A stretch of DNA of 49,484 nt, taken from positions 1 to 49,484 of the forward strand of contig JACZJJ010000153.1 of NCBI GenBank assembly GCA_014860625.1, in the 5' to 3' direction. The notes under the pieces are model-generated. The model did not search any database. It was not told the origin of the DNA and saw only the letters and a program-made list of their open reading frames with translations. Both the position numbers and the translations under genes were made by a program. Position 1 is the stretch's first letter, and each line of letters opens with the position of its first letter. Positions 42,884 to 49,484 of this stretch are shown piece after piece. Origin of the DNA: Bacteroidales bacterium (GTDB lineage: Bacteria; Bacteroidota; Bacteroidia; Bacteroidales; FEN-979).

Positions 42884-44746
42884 ATGAAACATCTATTCCT
42901 TTTTGCCGTGGCATGCTCCATCATTCTGAGCAGCTATGCACAAGTGAAACCTGCCTCCTTCAAAAGGAACAACGAGGTTTTTGCTCCAAAGCCTGCCCTT
43001 CAGTACGACGGGAATGTGATAGGTCAGCAACAGAATTACTCCGTTGTCTCCACCAAGGCAATCATGGACGACCCAACGATGGGATGGTCCTATTACGATC
43101 TTCAGACGAACAACAGCACCCAGCCCAGGGTATATCTGCACCCCGACGGACAGATCGGTGGTGTTTTCACCATGTCGCATGAAACTTCAGGATACAGCGA
43201 CCGGGGAGCTGGATACAGGTTCAATGACGGATCTGCCTGGGGACCCGAACCAACTGCACGCATTGAACTCGATCGCGCAGGATGGCCCAATTACGGTCCG
43301 TTAGGCCCTAACGGAGAGATTGTGGTTTCACACAAAAGTGCCACCAATCCGTTGTATGTCAACACCCGCCCGGTGAAAGGAACTGGATCCTGGACTCAGA
43401 CAATACTTGCAGCGCCGGTAGATGCCAGCGGCCTGGACTGGCCGAGGATGGTCACCACTGGCCCTGATCACATGTATGTTCACGTGATAGCTGTAACCGG
43501 CCCAACAGGGAATGGTGGCGTCGTATATAACGGACTGGATGGAGCGATTGTTTACAACCGTTCCCTTGATGGCGGTGTCAGCTGGGATGGCTGGCAGTTG
43601 CTGGATGGAATGACTTCAGCTGAATACCAGGGTTTTTCGGCCGATACGTACGCCATTGCTGCAGAAGGCGATAATATCGTCATCGTGGAGGGTGATAGCT
43701 GGAACGATCTGTTTATGTTGAAATCGACTGATAACGGCGATACATGGACGAAAACGGTGATCTGGCCCTGCCAGTACAACCTGTGGCCAGGTGGTGACTC
43801 TGTTCCCGAATTCTATGCTCCCGACGGGTCTCTGGCACTTGCAATGGATAAATACGGCAAAGCTCACATTGCATTTGGCCATATGCGCGTTCTGGCTGAT
43901 GCCACAGGGGCAAAATTGTGGACCATCAACCACGATGGAATGTGTTACTGGAACGAGAATATGCCACTGCCGGATCCGACGCTTGATCCCGACATACTTT
44001 TTGCAAATGGGAACTATATTGGCTGGGTTCAGGATACACTGCTCTATTATGAACCAACCAGTTCCTTCGCATATTATTACAAATCGATGAGCACATTCCC
44101 CACCATTGCATGCGATGAGTATGACAACGTTTTTGTCACCTGGTCGGGCATGGTCATGGATCTGGATGTAAACAACTACCATCTCCGTAACATTTTTGCA
44201 CGGGCATCTACAGACAACGGAGCCACATGGCATGAAAATATTCTCAACATAACAGGCAGCATCTACTTCTGGGGGCTTGAGTGTATTCATGCAAGCGTAT
44301 CCCCAACTTCCGACGACAAGCTTTATATTCTTTTCCAGGAAGATTCAGAAGCAGGTCTCTTTTTGCAAAGCACAAATGCAGGTTACCAGGGACAGCCAGG
44401 TCCAACCAATAACCAGTACAGGCTGATCACACCAAATAAAGTGGATATCATTGACCCGGGTGTGGGGATCGGGGATCGTCAGGAAGCCTCTTTCCTGCTT
44501 TCTCAGACCTATCCCAATCCGGTTCGGGATTTGACAAGCATGGTCCTTAACCTCGCCAAACCGGCCGATGTCAAGGTCTCCGTTTACTCTCTTCTCGGAC
44601 AACAGGTCCTAAGTCTGGATAAAGGCATTCTGAATGCAGGAAGCCATCAGCTTGTAATTGATGCTGCTGGATTAAAGACTGGTGTCTACTTCATCTCAGT
44701 GAAGGTAGGTGACCAGGTACAAACACGTAAGATGATCGTGGAATAG
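42884..44746 (+). CDS. secreted Asp-box protein with T9SS type A sorting domain (array member 4)
   Basis: 620 aa. Signal peptide MKHLFLFAVACSIILSSYAQ. The family core is present with somewhat more divergence: YSDRGAGYRFNDGSAWGPEP, WPNYGPLGPNGEIVVSHKSA, Asp-boxes SLDGGVSW, STDNGDTW and STDNGATW, and GWVQDTLLYYEPTSSFAYYYKSM. The Cys in FxCxDG of members 2 and 3 is Ala here (FYAPDG). The tail begins SQTYPNPVRDLTSMV and ends YFISVKVGDQVQTRKMIVE. It has its own -7 box upstream and a strong terminator downstream. Function unknown. Confidence 0.88.
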   Translation: MKHLFLFAVACSIILSSYAQVKPASFKRNNEVFAPKPALQYDGNVIGQQQNYSVVSTKAIMDDPTMGWSYYDLQTNNSTQPRVYLHPDGQIGGVFTMSHETSGYSDRGAGYRFNDGSAWGPEPTARIELDRAGWPNYGPLGPNGEIVVSHKSATNPLYVNTRPVKGTGSWTQTILAAPVDASGLDWPRMVTTGPDHMYVHVIAVTGPTGNGGVVYNGLDGAIVYNRSLDGGVSWDGWQLLDGMTSAEYQGFSADTYAIAAEGDNIVIVEGDSWNDLFMLKSTDNGDTWTKTVIWPCQYNLWPGGDSVPEFYAPDGSLALAMDKYGKAHIAFGHMRVLADATGAKLWTINHDGMCYWNENMPLPDPTLDPDILFANGNYIGWVQDTLLYYEPTSSFAYYYKSMSTFPTIACDEYDNVFVTWSGMVMDLDVNNYHLRNIFARASTDNGATWHENILNITGSIYFWGLECIHASVSPTSDDKLYILFQEDSEAGLFLQSTNAGYQGQPGPTNNQYRLITPNKVDIIDPGVGIGDRQEASFLLSQTYPNPVRDLTSMVLNLAKPADVKVSVYSLLGQQVLSLDKGILNAGSHQLVIDAAGLKTGVYFISVKVGDQVQTRKMIVE

Positions 44747-44767
44747 GTTTATGGTCAATCCAAAGAG

Positions 44768-44796
44768 AAAATCCCGGGATTATCCGGGATTTTTTC
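44768..44796 (+). terminator. Rho-independent terminator after array member 4
   Basis: 10-bp perfect stem AAAATCCCGG/CCGGGATTTT (44768-44777 with 44784-44793), 6-base loop, T-run. Confidence 0.92.
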
Positions 44797-44827
44797 TTGG
44801 ATGCCATTGTGATTACCAGTAACTTTG
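44797..44827 (+). promoter_or_regulatory. promoter of array member 5
   Basis: TTG (44797-44799) directly after the terminator T-run, 20 bp spacer, TAACTTTG (44820-44827); ATG at 44848. Confidence 0.65.
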
Positions 44828-44847
44828 TCTGATAAAACCAACAAACT

Positions 44848-46701
44848 ATGAAAAAATTTACCCTGTTATCTGTTGCATTAAGTTTCCTGCTTATGACCGG
44901 TGGACTACAAGCCCAGCTCTCCTCCGGGGCAAGAGACCTGTCAAAACATGCTAAAGTGCTAAAACCAAACCTGAACCAGAAAGGTGAAAACGGAATTGGC
45001 CAGTTGCCTGCAAACACAACTGTAATCAACAAATCGGTATTGGAAGACCCGACTTTAATGGTCACACGTTACGACCTGCAATCCAATGCCTCCAGCGAAA
45101 ACCGGATTCACCTCTTTTCGGATGGAACCATAGGTGCTGTGACCATGATGTCGCACACCGATGCTTTCAGCGATCGGGGTTCAGGACCCAATTTCTACGA
45201 TGGAACTTCCTGGGGACCTCCGCCCTCGGCTCGTATCGAGTCCTCAAAAGCAGGCTGGCCTTCTTACGCTCCCTGGGGGCCCGACGGTGAGATCGTGGTG
45301 ACCCATCACAACCTCGACGGACTGATCATTATGACACGCCCCACCAAGGGAACCGGTGCCTGGACAGAAGCAATCCTTGCCGGTCCGGCCGGTGCTGTGG
45401 ATATCTCCTGGCCAAGGGTAGTTACCAACGGCCCCGACCACATGAACATTCACATCATTGCCACCACCTATACAACATACCAGGGCCTTGACCCCTATGC
45501 TCTGTTATATTATCGCTCCACAGATGGCGGAACGACCTGGGATATACAGCATAAGGTGATTGAGGGAATGACTTCCGCCGAGTATATCGGATTTTCATCT
45601 GACATGTATGCCTGGGCCCAGCCGGTTGGGGACACCATAGCTTTTGCTTTCGGTGACTCCTGGCGCGATCTTGCAATCATGAAATCTTACAACAACGGAT
45701 TGGACTGGGAAAAAGTCGTTGTTTGGCCATGCCCATACAACTTATGGAACGGTGGCGATACCACCGGAAGGTTCCTCGGACCTGACGGAACACTTGCCCT
45801 GGCTCTCGACAAAAGTGGGAAAGCACATATTGTTTCGGGTATAATGGGTGCCGACGGCGATGAAACGGGAGCTACCTTCTGGGTTCCCAAGAGCGACGGA
45901 CTGATCTACTGGAATGAGGACATGCCACAACTTCCCGAGGTTCTTGACTGGAATGAGCTCTACAACAACGGTACAATGATTGGATGGGCCGCCGATACCA
46001 ATGTCTTTTATGTGGATGATTCCCAAATCGCATATTACTATAATTCCATGACCAGTCAACCCTCCATTGCGGTTGACGACGATGACAACGTATTTGTTGT
46101 TTGGTCGGGCGTTACCATGAACCTGGATCCCGACAGTTACCTGTTGCGCCGCATCTATGCCCGTGGCTCGTCCGACGGTGGTGCTACCTGGACTACAAGC
46201 TTACTCGATCTCACTTCCGACTTCCTCTATACCTGGAGTGAGTGTGCCTATCCAAGTGTTGCATGGAATACCGACGACAATATCTACTTCCTCTTTATGG
46301 AAGACGACTACGCCGGAGTATCCCTCAACGGCGCCAACGGTGCCCAGGGACAGGTCGCCATCGGTGATAACAACATCAAGTTCATGAAGCCCTCGAAGAT
46401 GGATATCCTCTACCCTGTTGGAACAGCGAAAGAACAGACGGAAGCCTTCAGTGTCTCCCAGAATTTCCCCAATCCTGTCGTTGACCAGACAACAGTGAAG
46501 GTTAATCTGCCGCAAGCAGGCACCCTTTCACTGGAAGTGACCAATATGATGGGACAGCGTGTGGAGACCCTTTCGAAAGGAAGCTGCACAGCCGGGAACT
46601 ACTATTTCACCATTAACGCAAAAGGACTCACCCCTGGCGTCTACTTCTACACCACCACCTTCAACCATTCAAAGGTGACGAAGAAGATGATCGTGGAGTA
46701 A
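44848..46701 (+). CDS. secreted Asp-box protein with T9SS type A sorting domain (array member 5)
   Basis: 617 aa. Signal peptide MKKFTLLSVALSFLLMTGGLQAQ. Family core: VTRYDLQSNASSENRIHLF, FSDRGSGPNFYDGTSWGPPP, WPSYAPWGPDGEIVVTHHN. Asp-boxes STDGGTTW and SSDGGATW are intact, while the middle one is altered to SYNNGLDW. The tail starts SQNFPNPVVDQTTVKV and ends YFYTTTFNHSKVTKKMIVE. It is closest by eye to members 2 and 3. It has its own full promoter. A GGGGCAACC hairpin follows the stop codon. Confidence 0.88.
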   Translation: MKKFTLLSVALSFLLMTGGLQAQLSSGARDLSKHAKVLKPNLNQKGENGIGQLPANTTVINKSVLEDPTLMVTRYDLQSNASSENRIHLFSDGTIGAVTMMSHTDAFSDRGSGPNFYDGTSWGPPPSARIESSKAGWPSYAPWGPDGEIVVTHHNLDGLIIMTRPTKGTGAWTEAILAGPAGAVDISWPRVVTNGPDHMNIHIIATTYTTYQGLDPYALLYYRSTDGGTTWDIQHKVIEGMTSAEYIGFSSDMYAWAQPVGDTIAFAFGDSWRDLAIMKSYNNGLDWEKVVVWPCPYNLWNGGDTTGRFLGPDGTLALALDKSGKAHIVSGIMGADGDETGATFWVPKSDGLIYWNEDMPQLPEVLDWNELYNNGTMIGWAADTNVFYVDDSQIAYYYNSMTSQPSIAVDDDDNVFVVWSGVTMNLDPDSYLLRRIYARGSSDGGATWTTSLLDLTSDFLYTWSECAYPSVAWNTDDNIYFLFMEDDYAGVSLNGANGAQGQVAIGDNNIKFMKPSKMDILYPVGTAKEQTEAFSVSQNFPNPVVDQTTVKVNLPQAGTLSLEVTNMMGQRVETLSKGSCTAGNYYFTINAKGLTPGVYFYTTTFNHSKVTKKMIVE

Positions 46702-46722
46702 TCGCTTACAACGCCATAGTAT

Positions 46723-46773
46723 GTGGGGGCAACCGGTTAGGTTGCCCCTACGTTTTATATATGGTTGCCCCTG
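46723..46773. repeat. GGGGCAACC hairpin plus a third partial copy; possible terminator/REP-like element
   Basis: Perfect 9-bp stem (46726-46734 with 46740-46748), extendable to about 12 bp, followed by CGTTTTAT. A further GGTTGCCCCT lies at 46764-46773. The T-run is weak, so the element may be a repeat rather than a terminator. Confidence 0.65.
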
Positions 46774-46782
46774 CATTATTCT

Positions 46783-46790
46783 TATATTTG
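46783..46790 (+). promoter_or_regulatory. -7 box of ccmB
   Basis: TATATTTG fits TAnnTTTG, 18 bp before ATG 46809; no TTG at proper spacing. It argues against the upstream in-frame ATG at 46761. Confidence 0.4.
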
Positions 46791-46808
46791 CGCAACGAAC
46801 AACAACTC

Positions 46809-47468
46809 ATGCTCTACCGCGAAGTAAAAACCCTTATCGGCAAAGATGTAAAGCTTGAACTGAAGCAGAAGTACGTCATCAACGGAATCCTGCTTTATCT
46901 CCTCTCAACCATTTTTGTCGCTTACCTGGCGTTTGAAGAGGTGATCACTCCTGACACCTGGAATTCGTTGTTCTGGATCATTCTGCTGTTTGTTGGAGTT
47001 AACGGCATCAGCAAAAGTTTTGTCCAGGAGAGCCCCGCCCGGTACATATATTATTATACGATTGCCAGCCCCCAGGCGGTGATCCTCTCCAAAATTCTTT
47101 ACAATCTCCTGCTGATGGCAATTCTCTCATTGCTTTCCTTCGGCATGTTCCTGCTCCTGATGGGCAACCAGGTGATCAACATCGAACTGTTTATTCTGGC
47201 GCTCCTCCTCGGCAGTTTCGGCCTCTCATCCATCCTTACGATGGTGGCTGCCATCGCCTCCCGCGCCAGCAACAATTTCTCCCTGATGGCCGTTCTCAGC
47301 TTCCCCATCATCCTGCCGCTTCTGCTCACCCTGATGAAGATCTCCAGCATGGCCCTCTCCGGTCCCGAATGGCCCGGTACGGGCGGCCCGCTTGTCATTC
47401 TGGTCACCATCAATCTGGCCGTAATTATCCTTGCCTATTTATTATTTCCGTATCTTTGGCGCGACTAA
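46809..47468 (+). CDS. ccmB: heme exporter subunit CcmB
   Basis: 219 aa from ATG 46809 (MLYREVKTLIGKDVKLELKQKYVINGILLY), the normal CcmB length; the frame opens earlier at 46761 but through a -7 box. Six hydrophobic segments and the family motif IYYYTIASPQAVILSKILYNL are visible, as is the SIxTxVAAIASRASNNFSLMAVLSFPI-like loop. CcmB is the membrane subunit of the CcmABCD machinery that loads heme onto CcmE for cytochrome c maturation. No ccmA lies in the window. ccmC follows after a gap of 160 bp filled by two heptamer arrays. Confidence 0.93.
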   Translation: MLYREVKTLIGKDVKLELKQKYVINGILLYLLSTIFVAYLAFEEVITPDTWNSLFWIILLFVGVNGISKSFVQESPARYIYYYTIASPQAVILSKILYNLLLMAILSLLSFGMFLLLMGNQVINIELFILALLLGSFGLSSILTMVAAIASRASNNFSLMAVLSFPIILPLLLTLMKISSMALSGPEWPGTGGPLVILVTINLAVIILAYLLFPYLWRD

Positions 47469-47490
47469 AGGAAAGTTAGAAGCCAGAAGT

Positions 47491-47534
47491 GAGGGTTTCG
47501 GGTTTCGGGTTTCGGGTTTCGGGTTTTGGGTTTC
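47491..47534. repeat. 7-nt tandem array TTTCGGG (about 5 copies)
   Basis: Units TTTCGGG repeated with one TTTTGGG variant, between ccmB and ccmC. Confidence 0.9.
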
Positions 47535-47572
47535 AGTAATTTCTCTTCTGCTGAATTCCATGATTACCTGCC

Positions 47573-47628
47573 CTAATCCCTAATCGCTAATCCCTAATCC
47601 CTAATCGCTAATCGCTAATCCCTAAACA
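47573..47628. repeat. 7-nt tandem array CTAATCC/CTAATCG (7 copies) ending at the ccmC start
   Basis: Seven consecutive CTAATCS units occupy 47573-47621; an eighth degenerate unit (CTAAACA) ends one base before the ccmC ATG, so the array is the ccmC leader. Confidence 0.95.
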
Positions 47629-48303
47629 ATGACCAATAGACTTTTAATAAAAGGCCTCTGGTGGAAAGCTCTCGCCTTTCTCCTCCTTCTCTACGCGGTG
47701 ATCTACGGATTTTTCATTCCTGTTCCGGATACCATGATCGGAGGATCGATGAGGAATGTCTTCTACCACGTAGGAATGTGGTTTGGGATGACGGCAATGC
47801 TGACCACATCGTTTATTTTTAGCATCCGCTACCTGAGAGGGTTTAAGGAGAAAGAGGATCTGGTGGCGGTGGAAGCTGCCAACGTTGGCGTCCTTTTTGG
47901 CATCCTTGGCCTCATTACCGGGATGATCTGGGCAAAAAACACCTGGGGAGCATTTTGGGTGAGAGACCCGAAGCTCGATGGCGCCGCTGTTGGGATGTTC
48001 ATCTACCTGGCTTACATGGTGCTCCGCGGCTCAATCGACGATACGCACAAACGCGCCAAGGTAGCTGCCGTATTCAACATTTTTGCCTTCATACTCTGGA
48101 TCGTTTTCGTGATGGTACTGCCCCGCATGTCAGGTTCTACCATTCACCCGGGCCAGGACGGCGCTCCTGTGATGGCCCTCAAGCTCTCATCCGACACCCG
48201 GATTGTTTTCTATCCTGCCATGCTCGGCTGGATCCTTCTCGGTTTCTGGATTATGAATATACGCATCAGAATTCGAAAAATAGGCATAAGGCATGAGGCA
48301 TAA
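47629..48303 (+). CDS. ccmC: cytochrome c biogenesis protein CcmC/CcsA family (heme-handling)
   Basis: 224 aa with six hydrophobic helices. The tryptophan-rich WWD-type signature reads WAKNTWGAFWVRDPKLDGAAV (about 102-122, with Arg-Asp in place of Trp-Asp). Conserved histidines for heme are seen in FYHVGMW (about 46) and STIHPGQ (about 172). CcmC delivers heme to CcmE in the periplasm. The last five residues (GIRHEA) and stop codon come from a GGCATNA heptamer array (48283-48317). The start ATG lies one base after another array. Confidence 0.92.
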   Translation: MTNRLLIKGLWWKALAFLLLLYAVIYGFFIPVPDTMIGGSMRNVFYHVGMWFGMTAMLTTSFIFSIRYLRGFKEKEDLVAVEAANVGVLFGILGLITGMIWAKNTWGAFWVRDPKLDGAAVGMFIYLAYMVLRGSIDDTHKRAKVAAVFNIFAFILWIVFVMVLPRMSGSTIHPGQDGAPVMALKLSSDTRIVFYPAMLGWILLGFWIMNIRIRIRKIGIRHEA

Positions 48304-48317
48304 GGCATGAGGCATCA
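48283..48317. repeat. 7-nt tandem array GGCATNA x5 over the ccmC stop codon
   Basis: GGCATAA, GGCATGA, GGCATAA, GGCATGA, GGCATCA in strict 7-nt phase. The ccmC TAA (48301-48303) is part of the third unit. Confidence 0.95.
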
Positions 48318-48338
48318 GGGACTTCATATCACAAATAT

Positions 48339-48378
48339 TTTCACTATTTCACTATTTCGCTATTTCACCATTTCACCA
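48339..48378. repeat. 8-nt tandem array TTTCACTA/TTTCGCTA/TTTCACCA x5
   Basis: Five octamers in strict phase ending 8 bp before the ccmD-like ATG. TTTCGCTA is the exact complement of TAGCGAAA in the array at 12484-12544. Confidence 0.95.
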
Positions 48379-48386
48379 TTTAATTT

Positions 48387-48548
48387 ATGACCCCAGATAA
48401 CAAAATATACATCGTAGTAGCCGTGCTGGCAGTGATCCTGGTTGGCATCTTCGTCTACCTGTTTTTCATGGATAGAAAAGTCAGCAAGCTCGAAAAGGAG
48501 ATCCAGGAGGATAAACGGAATATCACTGCTGAAGGGAGAGAGGTATGA
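48387..48548 (+). CDS. ccmD: CcmD-like small membrane protein
   Basis: 53 aa: a short N-terminus, one transmembrane helix (about residues 7-29, IYIVVAVLAVILVGIFVYLFF), then a charged helical tail (MDRKVSKLEKEIQEDKRN). This size and layout, and its place between ccmC and ccmE, fit CcmD, which ties CcmC and CcmE to the CcmAB exporter. Its stop overlaps the ccmE start (ATGA), so it is translationally coupled to ccmE. Sequence similarity in CcmD is always low; the call rests on position and topology. Confidence 0.75.
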   Translation: MTPDNKIYIVVAVLAVILVGIFVYLFFMDRKVSKLEKEIQEDKRNITAEGREV

Positions 48549-48964
48549 AGACAATCCATATCGTAATCATCATCCTGGTGGTGGTGGTAGTTGGGGTTGT
48601 CATCTCGACCATCTCCGACTCAAGCACATACGTAACGTTCGCCGAAGCTGCTGAAAAACCAAACAAGGAATTTCACGTGATCGGGACGCTAAGTCCGGGC
48701 AAAGATCTGATCTACGACGCTGAGAACAACCCCAATGAGTTCATTTTCTATATGCTCGATCAGGATGGCGCAGAAAGGAAAATTGTGTACAACAATTCGA
48801 AGCCTCAGGATTTTGAGCGATCAGAACAGGTGGTGATCATCGGTTCTATGCTGAACGATTCGGTTTTTGAAGCCAAAAGCCTCCTCCTCAAATGCCCTTC
48901 AAAATACAACGACGAAGAACAACCGGAAAAGTTCCAGGAGCAGAATTTTGGATCAAACGAGTAA
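48545..48964 (+). CDS. ccmE: periplasmic heme chaperone CcmE, CxxxY type
   Basis: 139 aa. An N-terminal anchor (IHIVIIILVVVVVGVVISTI) is followed by an OB-fold domain (YVTFAEAAEKPNKEFHVIGTL, EQVVIIGSML...FEAKSLLLKC), typical of CcmE. E. coli CcmE binds heme covalently through His in an HxxxY motif; here the site reads KCPSKYN, that is Cys-x3-Tyr. CxxxY CcmE variants are known in some archaea and sulfate reducers and I believe in other Bacteroidota. CcmE carries heme from CcmC to the cytochrome c ligase. It overlaps the ccmD-like gene; ubiD follows after 14 bp. Confidence 0.9.
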   Translation: MKTIHIVIIILVVVVVGVVISTISDSSTYVTFAEAAEKPNKEFHVIGTLSPGKDLIYDAENNPNEFIFYMLDQDGAERKIVYNNSKPQDFERSEQVVIIGSMLNDSVFEAKSLLLKCPSKYNDEEQPEKFQEQNFGSNE

Positions 48965-48978
48965 GGTTTTAAAAAACG

Positions 48979-49484
48979 ATGCCTTTTAAAAATCTTTCGC
49001 ACTTCATTTCCGCTCTTGAAGCCTCCAACGAACTGGTCCGCATCAAGGAGTTTGTCTCTCCCAACCTCGAGATCACGGAGATTACCGACCGGATTTCCAA
49101 GCAAAACGGTCCGGCTCTTCTGTTTGAGAATACAGGTACAAACTTCCCTCTGCTGATCAATGCCATGGGTTCGGAGAAACGGATCTGCATGGCGTTGGGC
49201 GTTGAAAAGCTTGATGACATCGGGCGCGATATTGATGAGATATTCAAAGCCTTTCTCTCTCCGAAACAGAGTTTCCTCGATAAACTGCGAACACTCCCAC
49301 TACTGCAGGAATTGGCTTCCTGGATGCCGAAGAGTAAAAAGGGAAGAGGCGCCTGCCAGGAGATCGTGATGGAGAAACCTGATCTCACAAAATTGCCCAT
49401 TCTTACCTGCTGGCCTGCCGACGGAGGACCGTTTATTACCTTGCCCTGCGTGCACACTATAGATCCGGGAACGCCCCCAAACCC
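48979..49484 (+). CDS. UbiD-family decarboxylase (3' truncated by window edge)
   Basis: 168 residues visible from ATG 48979 to the window end with no stop. The N-terminus (FKNLSHFISALEASNELVRIKEFVSPNLEITEITDRI), PALLFENTG and NFPLLINAMGSEKRICMALGV are the standard opening of UbiD/menaquinone-biosynthesis decarboxylases. LPILTCWPADGGPFITLPCVHTIDPGT matches the region before the prenyl-FMN site. Such enzymes decarboxylate polyprenyl-hydroxybenzoate or the futalosine-pathway naphthoate. The catalytic E-R-E set lies beyond the window. It is 14 bp after ccmE, a respiratory context. Confidence 0.9.
   Translation, partial: MPFKNLSHFISALEASNELVRIKEFVSPNLEITEITDRISKQNGPALLFENTGTNFPLLINAMGSEKRICMALGVEKLDDIGRDIDEIFKAFLSPKQSFLDKLRTLPLLQELASWMPKSKKGRGACQEIVMEKPDLTKLPILTCWPADGGPFITLPCVHTIDPGTPPN

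Noticed and set aside
36786-46701. Array proteins as sialidases
   Set aside because: Asp-boxes show a propeller fold only; the arginine triad and other catalytic residues were not recognised.
46761-46808. Upstream start of ccmB
   Set aside because: It would include a -7 box and repeat-derived sequence; the family N-terminus begins at MLYREV.

Overview
The window looks like a chromosome segment of a free-living or environmental Bacteroidota (Bacteroidales-like). The sequence evidence is a SusC/SusD pair, five proteins ending in type IX secretion (T9SS) type A sorting domains, a DUF4296 lipoprotein, a Bacteroidetes-type serine palmitoyltransferase, a hydrophobic ABC-F/LptF/WbuC complement typical of the phylum, and several promoters of the phylum-specific form TTG-N(17-23)-TAnnTTTG. 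No rRNA, tRNA, CRISPR array, transposase or intact phage gene was seen. Layout: 1-2859 holds the 3' part of recQ followed by an OmpH/Skp-like protein and a DUF4296 lipoprotein. 2856-6445 (minus) holds a small lipoprotein, deoC and a TonB-dependent receptor. 6504-7789 (minus) is a CbpA-type J-protein overlapped by a small gene resembling the DinD/BRO-N fold. 7908-13521 (plus) holds iorA-iorB and a likely sphingolipid module: serine palmitoyltransferase, a GNAT protein and an extended-SDR protein, the same three enzyme classes as the Caulobacter Spt/bCerS/CerR ceramide pathway. 13592-18378 (minus) is susD-susC. 18598-19494 is a pair of related small membrane proteins. 19675-22802 (minus) is hisS followed by a histidine/aromatic ammonia-lyase. 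22988-24709 (plus) is a beta-barrel-like protein with a C-terminal HExxH motif under an unusually palindromic promoter. 24807-31020 (minus) is a cell-envelope set: lptF/G-type permease, two GT4 glycosyltransferases, ettA and a WbuC-family cupin. 31080-33741 (minus) holds a MORN-like repeat protein and a DUF3857/transglutaminase protein; 33803-34594 an SDR lacking the usual Tyr/Lys; 34728-35897 an AT-rich PAS histidine kinase followed by about 880 bp without an intact gene. 36786-46701 (plus) is a tandem array of five secreted Asp-box (BNR) proteins with T9SS tails, most with their own terminator and promoter. 46809-49484 (plus) is a cytochrome c maturation set (ccmB, ccmC, a ccmD-like small gene, a CxxxY-type ccmE) running into a truncated ubiD. 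The strongest unexplained structure is a dispersed family of short tandem arrays with 7-nt or 8-nt units. Unit sequences differ between loci, but some units recur at distant loci (CTGCCMA, TAGCGAAA, GTGATCCA). They fill many intergenic gaps, run over stop and start codons, and in hisS and one glycosyltransferase are translated in frame as extra low-complexity loops. All functional calls rest on reading the translated sequence; no database search was possible.
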